This document shows positions 15,577-26,424 of a stretch of DNA of 64,000 bases, in pieces (position 1 is the stretch's first letter; each line of letters starts with the position of its first letter). Source of the stretch: Phycisphaerae bacterium (GTDB lineage Bacteria; Planctomycetota; Phycisphaerae; Tepidisphaerales; Tepidisphaeraceae). Where the stretch lies: NCBI GenBank assembly GCA_026004655.1, contig BPJO01000001.1, positions 62,001-126,000 of the forward strand, written 5' to 3'. The translations under genes and the position numbers were made by a program. The notes under the pieces were generated by a model that was not told the DNA's origin, searched no databases, and saw only the letters and a program-made list of their open reading frames with translations.

Positions 15577-16275
15577 TTGACGGTATTCATGCGCAAGGTG
15601 GATCTGTACCGACTGCTGGTGGTGAGCCTGTCGGGGGTGTTGCTCTGCGGGTGCAACATCATCGGAGCCGTTGCAGCCAAGGCCCCCAAACCGGATATTC
15701 TCGCAGCCTATAAAGGACTGGCGGGCAAATCGGTCGGAATCATGGTCTATGTCGATCCCGACGCAGCCATGAACTGGCCTACATTGCAACTGGATCTGGC
15801 AAATTACCTTCAATACAAACTCCAGCAGGCACAGAAAGACGATAAAGACGGCGACCTCAAAGGAACCACCTTCCCGTACGAACCCCGCTCTTTCGTACGA
15901 TATCAGAAAGAACACCCGGGCATCGAAGCCCTTCCGATCACGCAGGTGGCCCCCAAACTCGGTGTCGAACGACTGATTTATCTCCAAGTCAATGAGTTTA
16001 CGACTCGAGCCGAGGGAACGATCACCATGTACCTCGGTCGCATCAACGTTACTCTTCAGGTGATCGAAGTGGATCCGGTGACAAAAACTGCTACCGTCGG
16101 TTATACCGATCCGAACATCCGGATGAAGTACCCGCGGACCGCACCGGACGAAGGCTTGCTGAACGGAAATGATCGACGTATTTACCAGGGAACCCTGGAT
16201 GAAATATCCACCCAACTGGCTTTGAAGTTTTTCCGACATCCGGATTATTCAATAGGTTCCGGAGATCAAAATTAA
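15577..16275 (+). CDS. Predicted lipoprotein, planctomycete-type
   Basis: I place the start at TTG 15577 because GGAGG (15565-15569) lies seven bases upstream; the ATG at 15589 is the alternative. The product (~232 residues) has a charged start, a hydrophobic stretch and a lipobox-like LLCGC, so it is probably lipidated and anchored in an envelope membrane. The body contains GKSVGIMVYVDPDAAMNWP, VERLIYLQVNEF and LGRINVTLQVIEVDP, a pattern shared with the next gene (GAEQVIYVHF), so the two look paralogous. No enzyme motif is visible. The pair follows mraY closely and may be in its operon. Function unknown. Confidence 0.75.
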   Translation: MTVFMRKVDLYRLLVVSLSGVLLCGCNIIGAVAAKAPKPDILAAYKGLAGKSVGIMVYVDPDAAMNWPTLQLDLANYLQYKLQQAQKDDKDGDLKGTTFPYEPRSFVRYQKEHPGIEALPITQVAPKLGVERLIYLQVNEFTTRAEGTITMYLGRINVTLQVIEVDPVTKTATVGYTDPNIRMKYPRTAPDEGLLNGNDRRIYQGTLDEISTQLALKFFRHPDYSIGSGDQN

Positions 16276-16294
16276 ACGGACCGGATTAGTTTCT

Positions 16295-16954
16295 ATGACC
16301 CGTCTTTGCCGACATCTATGGGGATATTGGGGGCTGATGAGTCTGTCGGTGATTCTTTGCATCATTACTGGCGGTTGTCAGATTCTGGGTCTGGTGATGT
16401 ACAAAACAGCCGGGGATCCGGACGTTCCTGCACAATACACTTTGGTCCAAAAACAAACTCTGATCCTGGTGGAGAACTATCGGTATACCCGTGCTGCAGC
16501 CGAGGACGCCGAACTGCTCGGACGATTAATCCATGCCCGTCTGTCTCGGAAAAATCTGGTTCCTTTGATCGGACACGAAAAACTATTAGAACTCAAGGCC
16601 ACTCAACCCCAAAACTTCAACCGCATGACGATCGTGGATATCGCCCATCAACTCGGAGCAGAACAGGTCATTTACGTACATTTTCAGGGGGGAGGAGTGA
16701 CTTCAATGGGTGGTGGATCGATCCGTCAAGGACAAGCCAGCGTACTCGTGCGCGTCGTCGATACACAAACCGGGCAAACCGTCTGGCCGACCGGGATCGA
16801 AGACGGACGTGTCGTTTCGACAGAAACCGATCCAGCATCGATCGGTTCGAAACCCGAATCCGACATCCGGTTGCGTCTCTACGATGATCTGGCGATGAAG
16901 ATCGTCCGACTGTTTCATTCTTGGAAACCCGACAGCAGCGATATGACGGACTGA
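16295..16954 (+). CDS. Predicted lipoprotein, paralogue of the preceding gene
   Basis: This 219-residue protein has a basic N terminus, a hydrophobic helix (LMSLSVILCIITGGC) and a clear ITGGC lipobox, so it should be lipidated. The mature part has ILVENYRYTRAAAEDAELL, a VDIAHQLGAEQVIYVHFQGGG segment and a VRVVDTQTGQTVWPTG strand pair. The same layout is in the protein encoded just upstream, suggesting a duplicated envelope lipoprotein family with an FlgO/TolB-N-like alpha/beta fold, which I infer only loosely. It begins 19 bases after the previous stop. No partner besides the murE-murF-mraY genes is suggested by context. Confidence 0.75.
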   Translation: MTRLCRHLWGYWGLMSLSVILCIITGGCQILGLVMYKTAGDPDVPAQYTLVQKQTLILVENYRYTRAAAEDAELLGRLIHARLSRKNLVPLIGHEKLLELKATQPQNFNRMTIVDIAHQLGAEQVIYVHFQGGGVTSMGGGSIRQGQASVLVRVVDTQTGQTVWPTGIEDGRVVSTETDPASIGSKPESDIRLRLYDDLAMKIVRLFHSWKPDSSDMTD

Positions 16955-17007
16955 TCGACGGGTCTTTATGATATACCGACTTTGTTTCTACCCTGCCCTG
17001 AAAGACA

Positions 17008-17946
17008 TCATCGGGCGATGGAACAAAAAAGGGCAGGTCCCTTGGCTTGGGGTTCGGGTGTCAACGGACGAAAGCAGACCTGTGAAAACCCGCTGTCGTT
17101 TAACAGACGGGTCAGTTCCTCTTCACCAAATCCCATCCGTGTCTGTCCCATCTGTCGACGGAAGTCTTCCCGGTGATGAGGTAAGATATCCACGATGACG
17201 AGTCGACCTTCGGAGTTTAAAACTCGTTTTGCTTCTTTTAACACGGTCTGCACGTCGGGAACGTAACTCAGTGTCATCATACAGATGGCTGCGTTGACGC
17301 TGTTTGTTTCCAAAGGCAAGGCAGACAGGTCAGCCTGAAACAGCTCAACGTTGGTTTGATCTTGAACTCGCTGACGAGCCGCTGCGAGCATGTCCTCCGA
17401 ATTATCCACCCCGATCACCCGACGACAGACCGGACCGAGCAATTCCAACAAAGCCCCGGTCCCGCAACCCAAGTCTGCTATGACCCAGGACGAATCCAAA
17501 AGTGCCGAGACGGCTGCCAATGACACTTGTGTCCCAAAAAACTCAGTCCGAATCCGGTCCCAATCCCGTGCTGCACCGGCAAAAAACCAGCGACTGTCGC
17601 GTTGACGTAAAGACAAGACCGTTTGTAAACGCAGTCGGTCTTGCGCAACAGCAGGCCAATCCTGGGTTTGTGTCCGTGCCAATGCCCACAATGATTTGGC
17701 CCCTTCGTCCAGTTCTTCGACCCAAAGCCTGTACTGATGACTCGTTCCCTCCCGGTGTGAAACCAGCCACCCTTGTTCACTTAACTGTTTCAAATGACGT
17801 GAGACCGTCGATTGAGGCAACTGCAAGACCTCCGCAAGATCGTTAACCAAAAGACTTTGACCTTCCAAAAGATGCATAATCCTCAGTCGGGCGGGATCCG
17901 ACAGACTCGATAACCGAGAAATCAATTGATCAGGATTCTGGTTCAT
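17008..17946 (-). CDS. ArsR-type regulator fused to SAM-dependent methyltransferase
   Basis: The ATG at 17946 gives 312 residues; the upstream extension has no domain. Residues ~5-90 are an ArsR winged helix (LISRLSSLSDPARLRIMHLLE, LQLPQSTVSRHLKQLSEQGWL). From ~residue 140 comes a class I methyltransferase: VIADLGCGTGALLELL (SAM loop), RVIGVDNSEDMLAAARQRV, ELFQADLSALPLETNSVNAAI, and VLKEAKRVLNSEGRLVIVD. No metal-binding Cys pair is visible in the helix-turn-helix, so it is unlikely to be a metal sensor. Similar fusions are thought to sense the methylation cycle (SAM/SAH). It is divergent from an FAD oxidoreductase, and palindromes surround its own start codon. Confidence 0.88.
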   Translation of the reverse strand: MNQNPDQLISRLSSLSDPARLRIMHLLEGQSLLVNDLAEVLQLPQSTVSRHLKQLSEQGWLVSHREGTSHQYRLWVEELDEGAKSLWALARTQTQDWPAVAQDRLRLQTVLSLRQRDSRWFFAGAARDWDRIRTEFFGTQVSLAAVSALLDSSWVIADLGCGTGALLELLGPVCRRVIGVDNSEDMLAAARQRVQDQTNVELFQADLSALPLETNSVNAAICMMTLSYVPDVQTVLKEAKRVLNSEGRLVIVDILPHHREDFRRQMGQTRMGFGEEELTRLLNDSGFSQVCFRPLTPEPQAKGPALFCSIAR

Positions 17947-17971
17947 TCGTAAATCCGAATAAATGAATGAA
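17942..17971. promoter_or_regulatory. Nested palindrome at the start of the ArsR-methyltransferase gene (candidate autoregulatory site)
   Basis: TTCATTC (17942-17948) and GAATGAA (17965-17971) form an outer inverted repeat, and ATTCG (17945-17949) with CGAAT (17956-17960) an inner one. The gene's ATG (17944-17946 on the minus strand) lies in the left arm. ArsR proteins usually bind such sites near their own start; the assignment here is inference. Confidence 0.3.
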
Positions 17972-18248
17972 GGATCGAATCTCCTCTGTTTACTGTCAAG
18001 TGCAAAAATGATCCCGATCAGGGCCGATTCTGCTTGGAAAATAGGCAATATCGAACTTTTGATACCCCTCGTTAACGAAATAGCCATTTATAACTGAAAC
18101 GGATGACTTTGGTCCGTAAATTGCTAGAGCAACTTCGGGCTGATGGGTCCGAGGCACTCGGGCCATGATTCGCACCAAATGAAGTATTTTTCGGAAAAAC
18201 GAACTCATGGAAGGGTTCGAACATAATAAGTCATGGAGGCGGTATTGT

Positions 18249-19499
18249 ATGGACCGAATACATGTCAAATACGTTTTAGTTGGAGGCGGAGCTGCCTCAA
18301 GCGCGTGTGCCGAAGCCATTCGTGAACTGGACAAAACCGGGTCGATTCTCTTGGTGGCTCAAGAAATCTCTCGTCCGTATGACCGTACCCCCCTGAGTAA
18401 AGGATATCTGAGACGAGAGACCCAAAAACGCGACCTTGTAACCCAGCAGGTCGAATGGTTCACTAACAACCAAGTCGAACTTCGTACCGGAAGACGTGTA
18501 ACCCAAATCGACGTTCCTCGAAACGCGGTTCTGTTAGATACCGGGGATGAAGTGTTTTACGACCAACTGCTTCTAGCGATCGGGACCGTTCCCAAACCGA
18601 TCGGAGTAATAGGGGCTTCGTTACCGAATACCTTTTATCTGAAAACGATCACGGACGCGGATCGACTTCATCATGCGATCGAAATTTCCCGGTCCGTCGG
18701 GAGCAACCGCGCTTGCGTGGTGGGAGCAGGATTGCTGGGGGTGGAAGTGGCTGCCTCACTGGCCAAAGTGGGAATGAACGTGGACTTGGTGCAGGCTTAT
18801 GCAACTCCCTGGCCGAAACTAGGCGGAGAACAGACCGGCGCGTTCATCGCCCGTCGTCTCAAGGCGCTGGGAGTCCGGATCCATTCCAACGTACGTGCAG
18901 TCGGTCTGGAGGGGGATGGACGTGTCCAACGGGTCAAGCTGTCGGATCACTCAACCATCCCAACCGATTTTGTGGTCGCAGCCGTGGGAGCACAAATCCA
19001 ACGGGATCTCCTACGGTCTACCCCCATTGCTGCGGAAAAGGTGATTCTGACCGACGAACGGGGCCAAACCAATATTCCCAGCATCTACGCAGCTGGGGAC
19101 TGCGCAGCCATCTACGATAGGATGTTCGGAAAACATCGATCCGCAACCCACTGGGAACATGCCCGTCATACGGGAAGAATCTGCGGGATCAATATGGCGG
19201 GTGGTGAAGCCCGATACGATTCCGTAACTCACTTCACAACGGAAATCGCAGGCCTTGTTGTCAATGTCTGGGGCGAAGGACGATTCGTGGACCATCGTCT
19301 GATCCGGGGAAACGCCTTGAGCGATGAAGGCGGTTTTGCTGAGATCGGTGTATCGACCGACGGAAGGATCAGTCAAATCATCGCCATCGGACGAGACAAC
19401 GAACATTGTCGGTACCGCGATCTGGTCCGATATCGTTACAACGTAATCGGAAAGGAAGAACAAATTAAAGACCCGTCAGCCGCATTGCCAGAAGACTGA
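18249..19499 (+). CDS. FAD-dependent pyridine nucleotide-disulphide-type oxidoreductase (ferredoxin reductase-like)
   Basis: The ATG at 18249 is preferred (416 residues) because GGAGG lies nine bases before it; an ATG at 18207 has no such site. The N-terminal FAD loop reads VLVGGGAASSACAEAIRE and the NAD(P) loop VVGAGLLGVEVAASLAKVG; the C-terminal FAD segment is IPSIYAAGDCAA. The catalytic disulphide of lipoamide-dehydrogenase-type enzymes is absent, and SRPYDRTPLSKGYL plus the later THWEHARHTGRICG match the ferredoxin/rubredoxin reductase and AIF-like group. It probably passes electrons from NAD(P)H to a small redox protein. No ferredoxin gene is adjacent. It is divergent from the ArsR-methyltransferase gene. 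Confidence 0.88.
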   Translation: MDRIHVKYVLVGGGAASSACAEAIRELDKTGSILLVAQEISRPYDRTPLSKGYLRRETQKRDLVTQQVEWFTNNQVELRTGRRVTQIDVPRNAVLLDTGDEVFYDQLLLAIGTVPKPIGVIGASLPNTFYLKTITDADRLHHAIEISRSVGSNRACVVGAGLLGVEVAASLAKVGMNVDLVQAYATPWPKLGGEQTGAFIARRLKALGVRIHSNVRAVGLEGDGRVQRVKLSDHSTIPTDFVVAAVGAQIQRDLLRSTPIAAEKVILTDERGQTNIPSIYAAGDCAAIYDRMFGKHRSATHWEHARHTGRICGINMAGGEARYDSVTHFTTEIAGLVVNVWGEGRFVDHRLIRGNALSDEGGFAEIGVSTDGRISQIIAIGRDNEHCRYRDLVRYRYNVIGKEEQIKDPSAALPED

Positions 19500-19514
19500 G
19501 CTACCCCGTGATGT

Positions 19515-19553
19515 AAAAAAAAAAGCCCTTGAAGGCGAAAGGCCTTCAAGGGC
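19515..19553 (-). terminator. Rho-independent terminator of the 23S-5S operon
   Basis: GCCCTTGAAGG (19525-19535) and CCTTCAAGGGC (19543-19553) form an 11-base-pair stem with a 7-base loop. On the minus strand it is followed by ten T's (19524 down to 19515). It sits just downstream of the 5S gene and 16 bases beyond the stop of the convergent oxidoreductase gene. Confidence 0.9.
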
Positions 19554-19562
19554 ATGTGTTTA

Positions 19563-19674
19563 AGGCTGGCAGTGACCTACTTTCCCACTGATGCAGTATC
19601 ATCGGCTCCGCAAGCTTAACGACCGTGTTCGGAATGGGAACGGGTGTGTCCTTACGGATATTGCCACCAGCCAA
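19563..19674 (-). rRNA. rrf: 5S ribosomal RNA
   Basis: The minus strand reads as a typical 5S RNA of about 112 bases. The ends GGCTGGTGGC and GCCAGCC pair as helix I, and the conserved internal segments ACACCCGTTCCCATTCCGAA and GTGGGAAAGTAGGTC are present. It lies about 130 bases downstream of the 23S gene and just before the terminator. Ends are accurate to a few bases. Confidence 0.95.
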
Positions 19675-19689
19675 ACCGCCAGAAGGCTT

Positions 19690-19808
19690 ATTAAGCCGAC
19701 TGGCGATGATGACTTGTGAAGATGAGGTCGACAGGTTTCAGATTCGCCGCGAGGACCTATCGAGCACACTTTTCGAATCGTCGAAGATCGACGATGATCG
19801 ATAAAAGT
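19690..19808 (-). other. 23S-5S spacer forming the 3' half of a long precursor-rRNA stem
   Basis: Segments of this spacer are complementary to the leader upstream of 23S, in matching reverse order. GATCGATAAA (19796-19805), continued by the ends of 23S itself, pairs with TTTATCGATC (22645-22654). The minus-strand stretches CGAAAAG/GTGCTCG, CTCGCGGCGA, TCTGAA/CC and ACCTCATC/TTCAC each have partners in the leader. This is the substrate expected for RNase III processing. Confidence 0.75.
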
Positions 19809-22642
<2,834 letters not shown>

Positions 22643-22907
22643 CATTTATCGATCACCGTCAAAAGGATCCATCACATCCTGTGACCAACACGTGGACACA
22701 GCATGCCTGATTTTATCCTTTTTAACCACCGGGCGAGGTGGTAGGTCGATCGACCTGCCTCTTTCGAACCAAGTCGACCCGATCAATAAAGGTCATCTCT
22801 CACCGAAAAGGTGCTCGACACGAGTCACTTCCGAAGCATGACCTTCAGAAGGCTCGCGGCGATTCCAACAATTGTTGGACATCTGAACCTTAACCTCATC
22901 ATTCACT
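22643..22907 (-). other. Leader of 23S precursor, 5' half of the processing stem
   Basis: This 265-base leader has no ORF of note. Reading the minus strand 5' to 3', GTGAATGATGAGGT, GGTTCAGA, TCGCCGCGAG, CGAGCACC/TTTTCG and GATCGATAAA each have a complement in the spacer between 23S and 5S, so the leader and spacer fold into one interrupted stem over 100 bases long. CAACAATTGTTG near 22866-22877 is a local palindrome that would form a side hairpin. Confidence 0.7.
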
Positions 22908-22919
22908 TGTCAAAGAACA
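22908..22919 (-). promoter_or_regulatory. rRNA antitermination boxA
   Basis: The minus strand reads TGTTCTTTGACA, a perfect match to the boxA pattern TGYTCTTTRACA of rRNA operons, where NusB-S10 binds to prevent premature termination. It lies in the leader about 265 bases before 23S and 280-400 bases after the tandem promoters, as expected. Confidence 0.75.
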
Positions 22920-23196
22920 TCGGAACCGATTCATCGGAATCCAATTCCACCTGAGCGTGGATTGAATCATCGTCGCAACGACAATTCAGACCAAACTCAA
23001 AAGCGATCCAAAAAGACACCCCAAGCACCTATCGTGCCTTACAACCTCTTGTCGCCACTGGCGACCCTGATTGTCCTCGGGAAGCCAGCTTAGCCTTTTC
23101 GGTCATTTAAAGCTTGTCGCTTCAAGCCGTTAAACCTCGCTGTTAGCAGATGTCTTTTCTTTCGTTTCGCAGCCTTTTCTTAACTGCGGGTCGTCT

Positions 23197-23224
23197 ATCC
23201 TACCTGACTTTTTTTTATTTTCAA
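23197..23224 (-). promoter_or_regulatory. rRNA promoter P2 (proximal)
   Basis: On the minus strand TTGAAA (23219-23224) and TAGGAT (23197-23202) are separated by 16 bases. The -35 is preceded by TCGAAGGAC and an A-rich tract. The same arrangement recurs about 107 bases upstream at P1, which argues for tandem rRNA promoters rather than chance. The roughly 300 bases between here and boxA contain only leader sequence. Confidence 0.6.
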
Positions 23225-23303
23225 GTCCTTCGAGCAATTTTTTGTATTGCGTTCAGACCTTGTTTTGCTTCGAACAACGTTTCATTTCCGAAGCGAGCGG
23301 GGC

Positions 23304-23331
23304 AATATAGTGATTCTTTTTCTGCTTTCAA
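23304..23331 (-). promoter_or_regulatory. rRNA promoter P1 (distal)
   Basis: On the minus strand TTGAAA (23326-23331) and TATATT (23304-23309) are separated by 16 bases, with TCGAGGAC directly upstream of the -35, nearly identical to P2. The -35 overlaps the stop codon of the small feo-associated gene, so the rRNA operon and feo operon are packed back to back on the same strand. Confidence 0.6.
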
Positions 23332-23555
23332 GTCCTCGAACGTCGGTTTCGCAAATTTTCTACCGGGAAAAATACAACCCCTGATTTTGCAATATATTGT
23401 GGCTTTTTCTCGGACGTTTTCCCGCATCCGCTTCCACAGCAGTTACCCAGAGCGGTTTTTTTTCGTTTTACTGTCCGCCAGATCCCTACCAATACCCACC
23501 CGAGACACCCGGCTGTCAGGCCCAGTACCAAAACGTGTTGAATGGAGTCGGACAT
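23328..23555 (-). CDS. FeoB-associated Cys-rich membrane protein
   Basis: This 75-residue protein has one N-terminal membrane helix (VLVLGLTAGCLGWVLVGIW), a basic patch (RTVKRKK) and then the Cys cluster NCCGSGCGK. This is the layout of the small FeoB-associated family (FeoC-like position), thought to stabilise or gate the iron channel. It lies 135 bases downstream of feoB on the same strand, as the last gene of feoA-feoB-x. Usual family members are about 50 residues; this one has an extra ~25-residue tail, and its stop codon overlaps the -35 of an rRNA promoter. The tail could be a recent extension. Confidence 0.75.
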   Translation of the reverse strand: MSDSIQHVLVLGLTAGCLGWVLVGIWRTVKRKKTALGNCCGSGCGKTSEKKPQYIAKSGVVFFPVENLRNRRSRT

Positions 23556-23690
23556 AAAAGCACTCTACCCTTTCTCAGGCTACAACGACTTATATGAAAC
23601 GGGTTTAAACTCATCGACGACACCATTACAAGACCCGATCACCCGTTTTGCGGATCCGGAACTTGTGAGACGGATGATCGCCCGGACATG

Positions 23691-25922
23691 TCATCGCATC
23701 AGATGACTGGTGATCTGATACACCAACAACGCCACGACGTAGGCCAACGCGTTCATATAGAGGATCTGACCGATTGCCCAGGACCATGAACCGGTTTCTC
23801 GTCGGACGATCGCGGTCGTGCTGATACATTGCATCGCCAGGACGAACCAGACCAAAAGAGAAATGGCCACCGGAGCGGTCCAGACGGGGCTCCCGTCGGG
23901 GTAACGGTCCACCAACATGGCTTGTTCGAGAGAGGCTACGTCTTCTTCCGTATCGCCAGCGGCGTAGATAATGCCCATTTGGCTGACAAAAACCTCTCGG
24001 GCGGCGAAACTGGCGATCAGTCCGACACCCATTTTCCAATCATATCCCAAGGGACGGATCACGGGCTCAATAAAATGTCCGATCCTGCCAGAAATCGACT
24101 GTTCCAGTTGGGCTGCCGCCAGACGACTTTCCGTTTCCTGATCGATCGCCTCCTGCTGTATCGAGGGAGGCAATTCTGCGGCAACCTGTTTGGTAATTGC
24201 CTCTTGTTGCTCGGGGGATAACCGCGGGTAATACGCCATTGCCCACAGAATCACACTCAGACAGAAGATGATTGTTCCTGCGCGTCGAATAAAGGCCCAG
24301 GTGCTGGTCGCCATCACCCGCACGATCTGTCCGATCTGAGGGATTTTGTAACTAGGTAGTTCCAGTACAAAACTGCTCGGGACTGTCTTCATGAAGGTTT
24401 TGTGAAAGACCAGGGCCGTCACAACCGCTGCCAAGACCCCCAAACCATAACAAGCGAACATGATGCCCCCACGAACCCACGGACTGTAGGCTGCGAAAAA
24501 TGTCCCGATCAGCAGACCATAAACCGGTAATCGGGCGCTACAGCTCATGAACGGCGCGATGAAGATCGTTGCTAACCGATCTTTACGGTTTTCGATCGTA
24601 CGTGTGGCCATGATCCCGGGAATCGCGCAGGCAAAACTCGATAGTAAGGGAATAAAGCTTTTCCCGTTCAATCCCACTCTTCCGAGCACCCGATCCATTA
24701 AAAAGGCCGCCCGCGCCAGATACCCCGAATCTTCCAGAATGGCTAGGAACAAAAACAACATCGCGATCTGAGGTACGAATACCATCACGCCCCCCACCCC
24801 GGCCACAATCCCGTCGGTCCACAAATCCTTGACCGGTCCGTCAGGCAATCGATCGGTCAGCAAACTACCCAAGTTCGCGATTGCCTCTTCTGTAGCCCCC
24901 ATCAAAGGATCGGCGAGGATAAAAATCGCGATAAACAGGCCCGCCATAACGGTCGAGAACACCAGCATGCCCCAGACCTTATGAAGCAGGACCTTATCCA
25001 GACGGTCGGTCAGACTGATTCGAGGGGCAAACCCGACCTGCACCGGTTGGACGTTGGAAGGGCCAGCCGGGCTTTGCGGACGGTTGTCGATTGCTTCCAA
25101 CGTCTCACAGGCTGGTTCCACGGCTTGGGCTGACACCTGCTCGATCCAACGATAGTGGGCTTCGATGTCGGCTTGGATGGGATCAATCTTCTGTTCGACC
25201 AGACGATTCTGAATCGACTCAACCCGATGACGGATGGATCGGTCCTGGAAATAGGGTTTGAGGTCAGGAGCATCATCATGGGTCAAGAGCCGCTCGGCCA
25301 AGGCATGGGCGTTGGGTTCTTTCAAGACTTCGGCTAACTCATGAATCGCCCGGGTCATGGGTTCAGGCAAAGGAAAAGCAGGCAACGGTGGTATTTTGGC
25401 TTGAAGCAGCGCCTGCTTGAGCTGATCGATCCCTTGATGTTTGTAACCTACGATGGGAACGACGGGCACGCCCAAAGCCCGACTGAGCCGCTCGGACGAC
25501 AGATGCAACCCCCGACGACGAGCAATATCCACCATGTTCAACGCGATGACCAACGGACGCCCTAGCTCCATTAATTGACTGACCAAGTAGAGGTTCCGCT
25601 GAAGGTTGCTGGCATCGACTACACAAATCACTGCGTCGGGCGCCGGGGTGTCGGGCAACAACCCTCTCAAAACCTGCATCGCGATGGATTCGTCCGGGCT
25701 TCGGCTAATCAGGGAATACGTTCCCGGCAGGTCGATGAGGTCGACCATCGTTCCGTCGTTCAACCGTGTTTTGCCAGTTTTTTTTTCGACCGTCACCCCG
25801 GGATAATTGGCGACTTTTTGCCTGAGCCCGGTCAGTGCATTGAAAATGGTCGTTTTCCCGCTGTTGGGATTGCCCGCAAGGGCAACAACAAAGGTGCGTT
25901 TAAGAGAAGCCGTCGCGGTCAT
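23691..25922 (-). CDS. feoB: Ferrous iron transporter FeoB
   Basis: With the ATG at 25922 the protein has 743 residues. The N-terminal G-protein domain has the G1 loop AGNPNSGKTTIFNALTG, switch residues NYPGVTVEKKTG, G3 DLPGTYSL and G4 ALNMVD. A linker domain follows, then the membrane core with two 'Gate'-type regions, including GVGGVMVFVPQIAMLFLFLAILEDSGYLARAAF and SCSARLPVYGLLIGTFF, which holds the conserved Cys. It imports Fe(II) across the inner membrane, driven or gated by GTP. FeoA lies 77 bases upstream. A TTG at 25973 would extend it but adds no family sequence. Confidence 0.96.
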   Translation of the reverse strand: MTATASLKRTFVVALAGNPNSGKTTIFNALTGLRQKVANYPGVTVEKKTGKTRLNDGTMVDLIDLPGTYSLISRSPDESIAMQVLRGLLPDTPAPDAVICVVDASNLQRNLYLVSQLMELGRPLVIALNMVDIARRRGLHLSSERLSRALGVPVVPIVGYKHQGIDQLKQALLQAKIPPLPAFPLPEPMTRAIHELAEVLKEPNAHALAERLLTHDDAPDLKPYFQDRSIRHRVESIQNRLVEQKIDPIQADIEAHYRWIEQVSAQAVEPACETLEAIDNRPQSPAGPSNVQPVQVGFAPRISLTDRLDKVLLHKVWGMLVFSTVMAGLFIAIFILADPLMGATEEAIANLGSLLTDRLPDGPVKDLWTDGIVAGVGGVMVFVPQIAMLFLFLAILEDSGYLARAAFLMDRVLGRVGLNGKSFIPLLSSFACAIPGIMATRTIENRKDRLATIFIAPFMSCSARLPVYGLLIGTFFAAYSPWVRGGIMFACYGLGVLAAVVTALVFHKTFMKTVPSSFVLELPSYKIPQIGQIVRVMATSTWAFIRRAGTIIFCLSVILWAMAYYPRLSPEQQEAITKQVAAELPPSIQQEAIDQETESRLAAAQLEQSISGRIGHFIEPVIRPLGYDWKMGVGLIASFAAREVFVSQMGIIYAAGDTEEDVASLEQAMLVDRYPDGSPVWTAPVAISLLVWFVLAMQCISTTAIVRRETGSWSWAIGQILYMNALAYVVALLVYQITSHLMR

Positions 25923-25999
25923 AAAATGCCTGAGAGTTGCTCGGAAAAATGTGCCGGCATGCAATCGATACAATTCTGCTATTGACCAGGGGGAGTTCC

Positions 26000-26302
26000 T
26001 TATCGGATCGCCGTGACTTTCACGTACCGGGCCTGGTCACTTCGTAGAGAGAGATTGTACCCACGGAGCTTGAACTCGATCGGGTCCCCCAACGGAGCCC
26101 GTCGAATACATTCCACGCTCGCCCCATTGCAAAACCCCATCTCCAAAAGTCTGCGCTTCAGATCCCGATCCGCATGAGGTTCGATTGAGACAACATACGC
26201 ACAACGACCGACATCCAAGCAACTAAGTGGACCGTATCCCGAACCATCGGCTTTATCGCCTGATCGAGCATGATCGGAGCGCTCAAACGATTTGGAGTTC
26301 AT
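26000..26302 (-). CDS. feoA: Ferrous iron transport protein A
   Basis: The ATG at 26302 gives 100 residues. After a polar N terminus it has the SH3-like FeoA fold: LSCLDVGRCAYVVSIEPHADRDLKRRLLEMGFCNGASVECIRRAPLGDPIEFKLRGYNLSLR, in which the 'RRLLEMGF.NGA.VE..RRAPLGDP' core is unmistakable. The N-terminal ~30 residues are longer than usual and low in hydrophobicity. It is a cytoplasmic partner that binds and supports FeoB. It is first in the feo operon; a sigma-70 promoter with a Fur-like palindrome lies 27 bases upstream. Confidence 0.94.
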   Translation of the reverse strand: MNSKSFERSDHARSGDKADGSGYGPLSCLDVGRCAYVVSIEPHADRDLKRRLLEMGFCNGASVECIRRAPLGDPIEFKLRGYNLSLRSDQARYVKVTAIR

Positions 26303-26328
26303 AGTCCGTCCTGGTAAATCTCCGTCCA

Positions 26329-26357
26329 ATTATATTGAGATTGAGTTTCAATAACAA
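26329..26357 (-). promoter_or_regulatory. feo promoter with Fur-like operator in the spacer
   Basis: On the minus strand TTGTTA (26352-26357) and TATAAT (26329-26334) are 17 bases apart, a near-consensus promoter. Across the spacer lies a 9-1-9 imperfect palindrome, ATTGAGATT-G-AGTTTCAAT (26334-26352), with seven of nine positions symmetric. This is the size and symmetry of Fur or DtxR/IdeR boxes, so iron repression is the natural reading; which regulator binds is inference. Confidence 0.6.
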
Positions 26358-26424
26358 ACACTAACACGCCCTCCCCAAAGAACGACATAAAAGATTAAAT
26401 AAAAATAACTTAAGAGACACCAGG

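Noticed and set aside
16990-17040. Inverted repeat CCTGCCCT ... AGGGCAGG between the lipoprotein and ArsR-methyltransferase genes
   Set aside because: The loop is about 27 bases, no T-run follows on either strand and one arm is inside the methyltransferase coding sequence, so I do not call it a terminator.
23150-23557. 135-residue plus-strand open frame over the rRNA promoters and the feo-associated gene
   Set aside because: Phe/Ser-rich translation without domain; the same bases hold two tandem promoters and a Cys-rich gene on the other strand.
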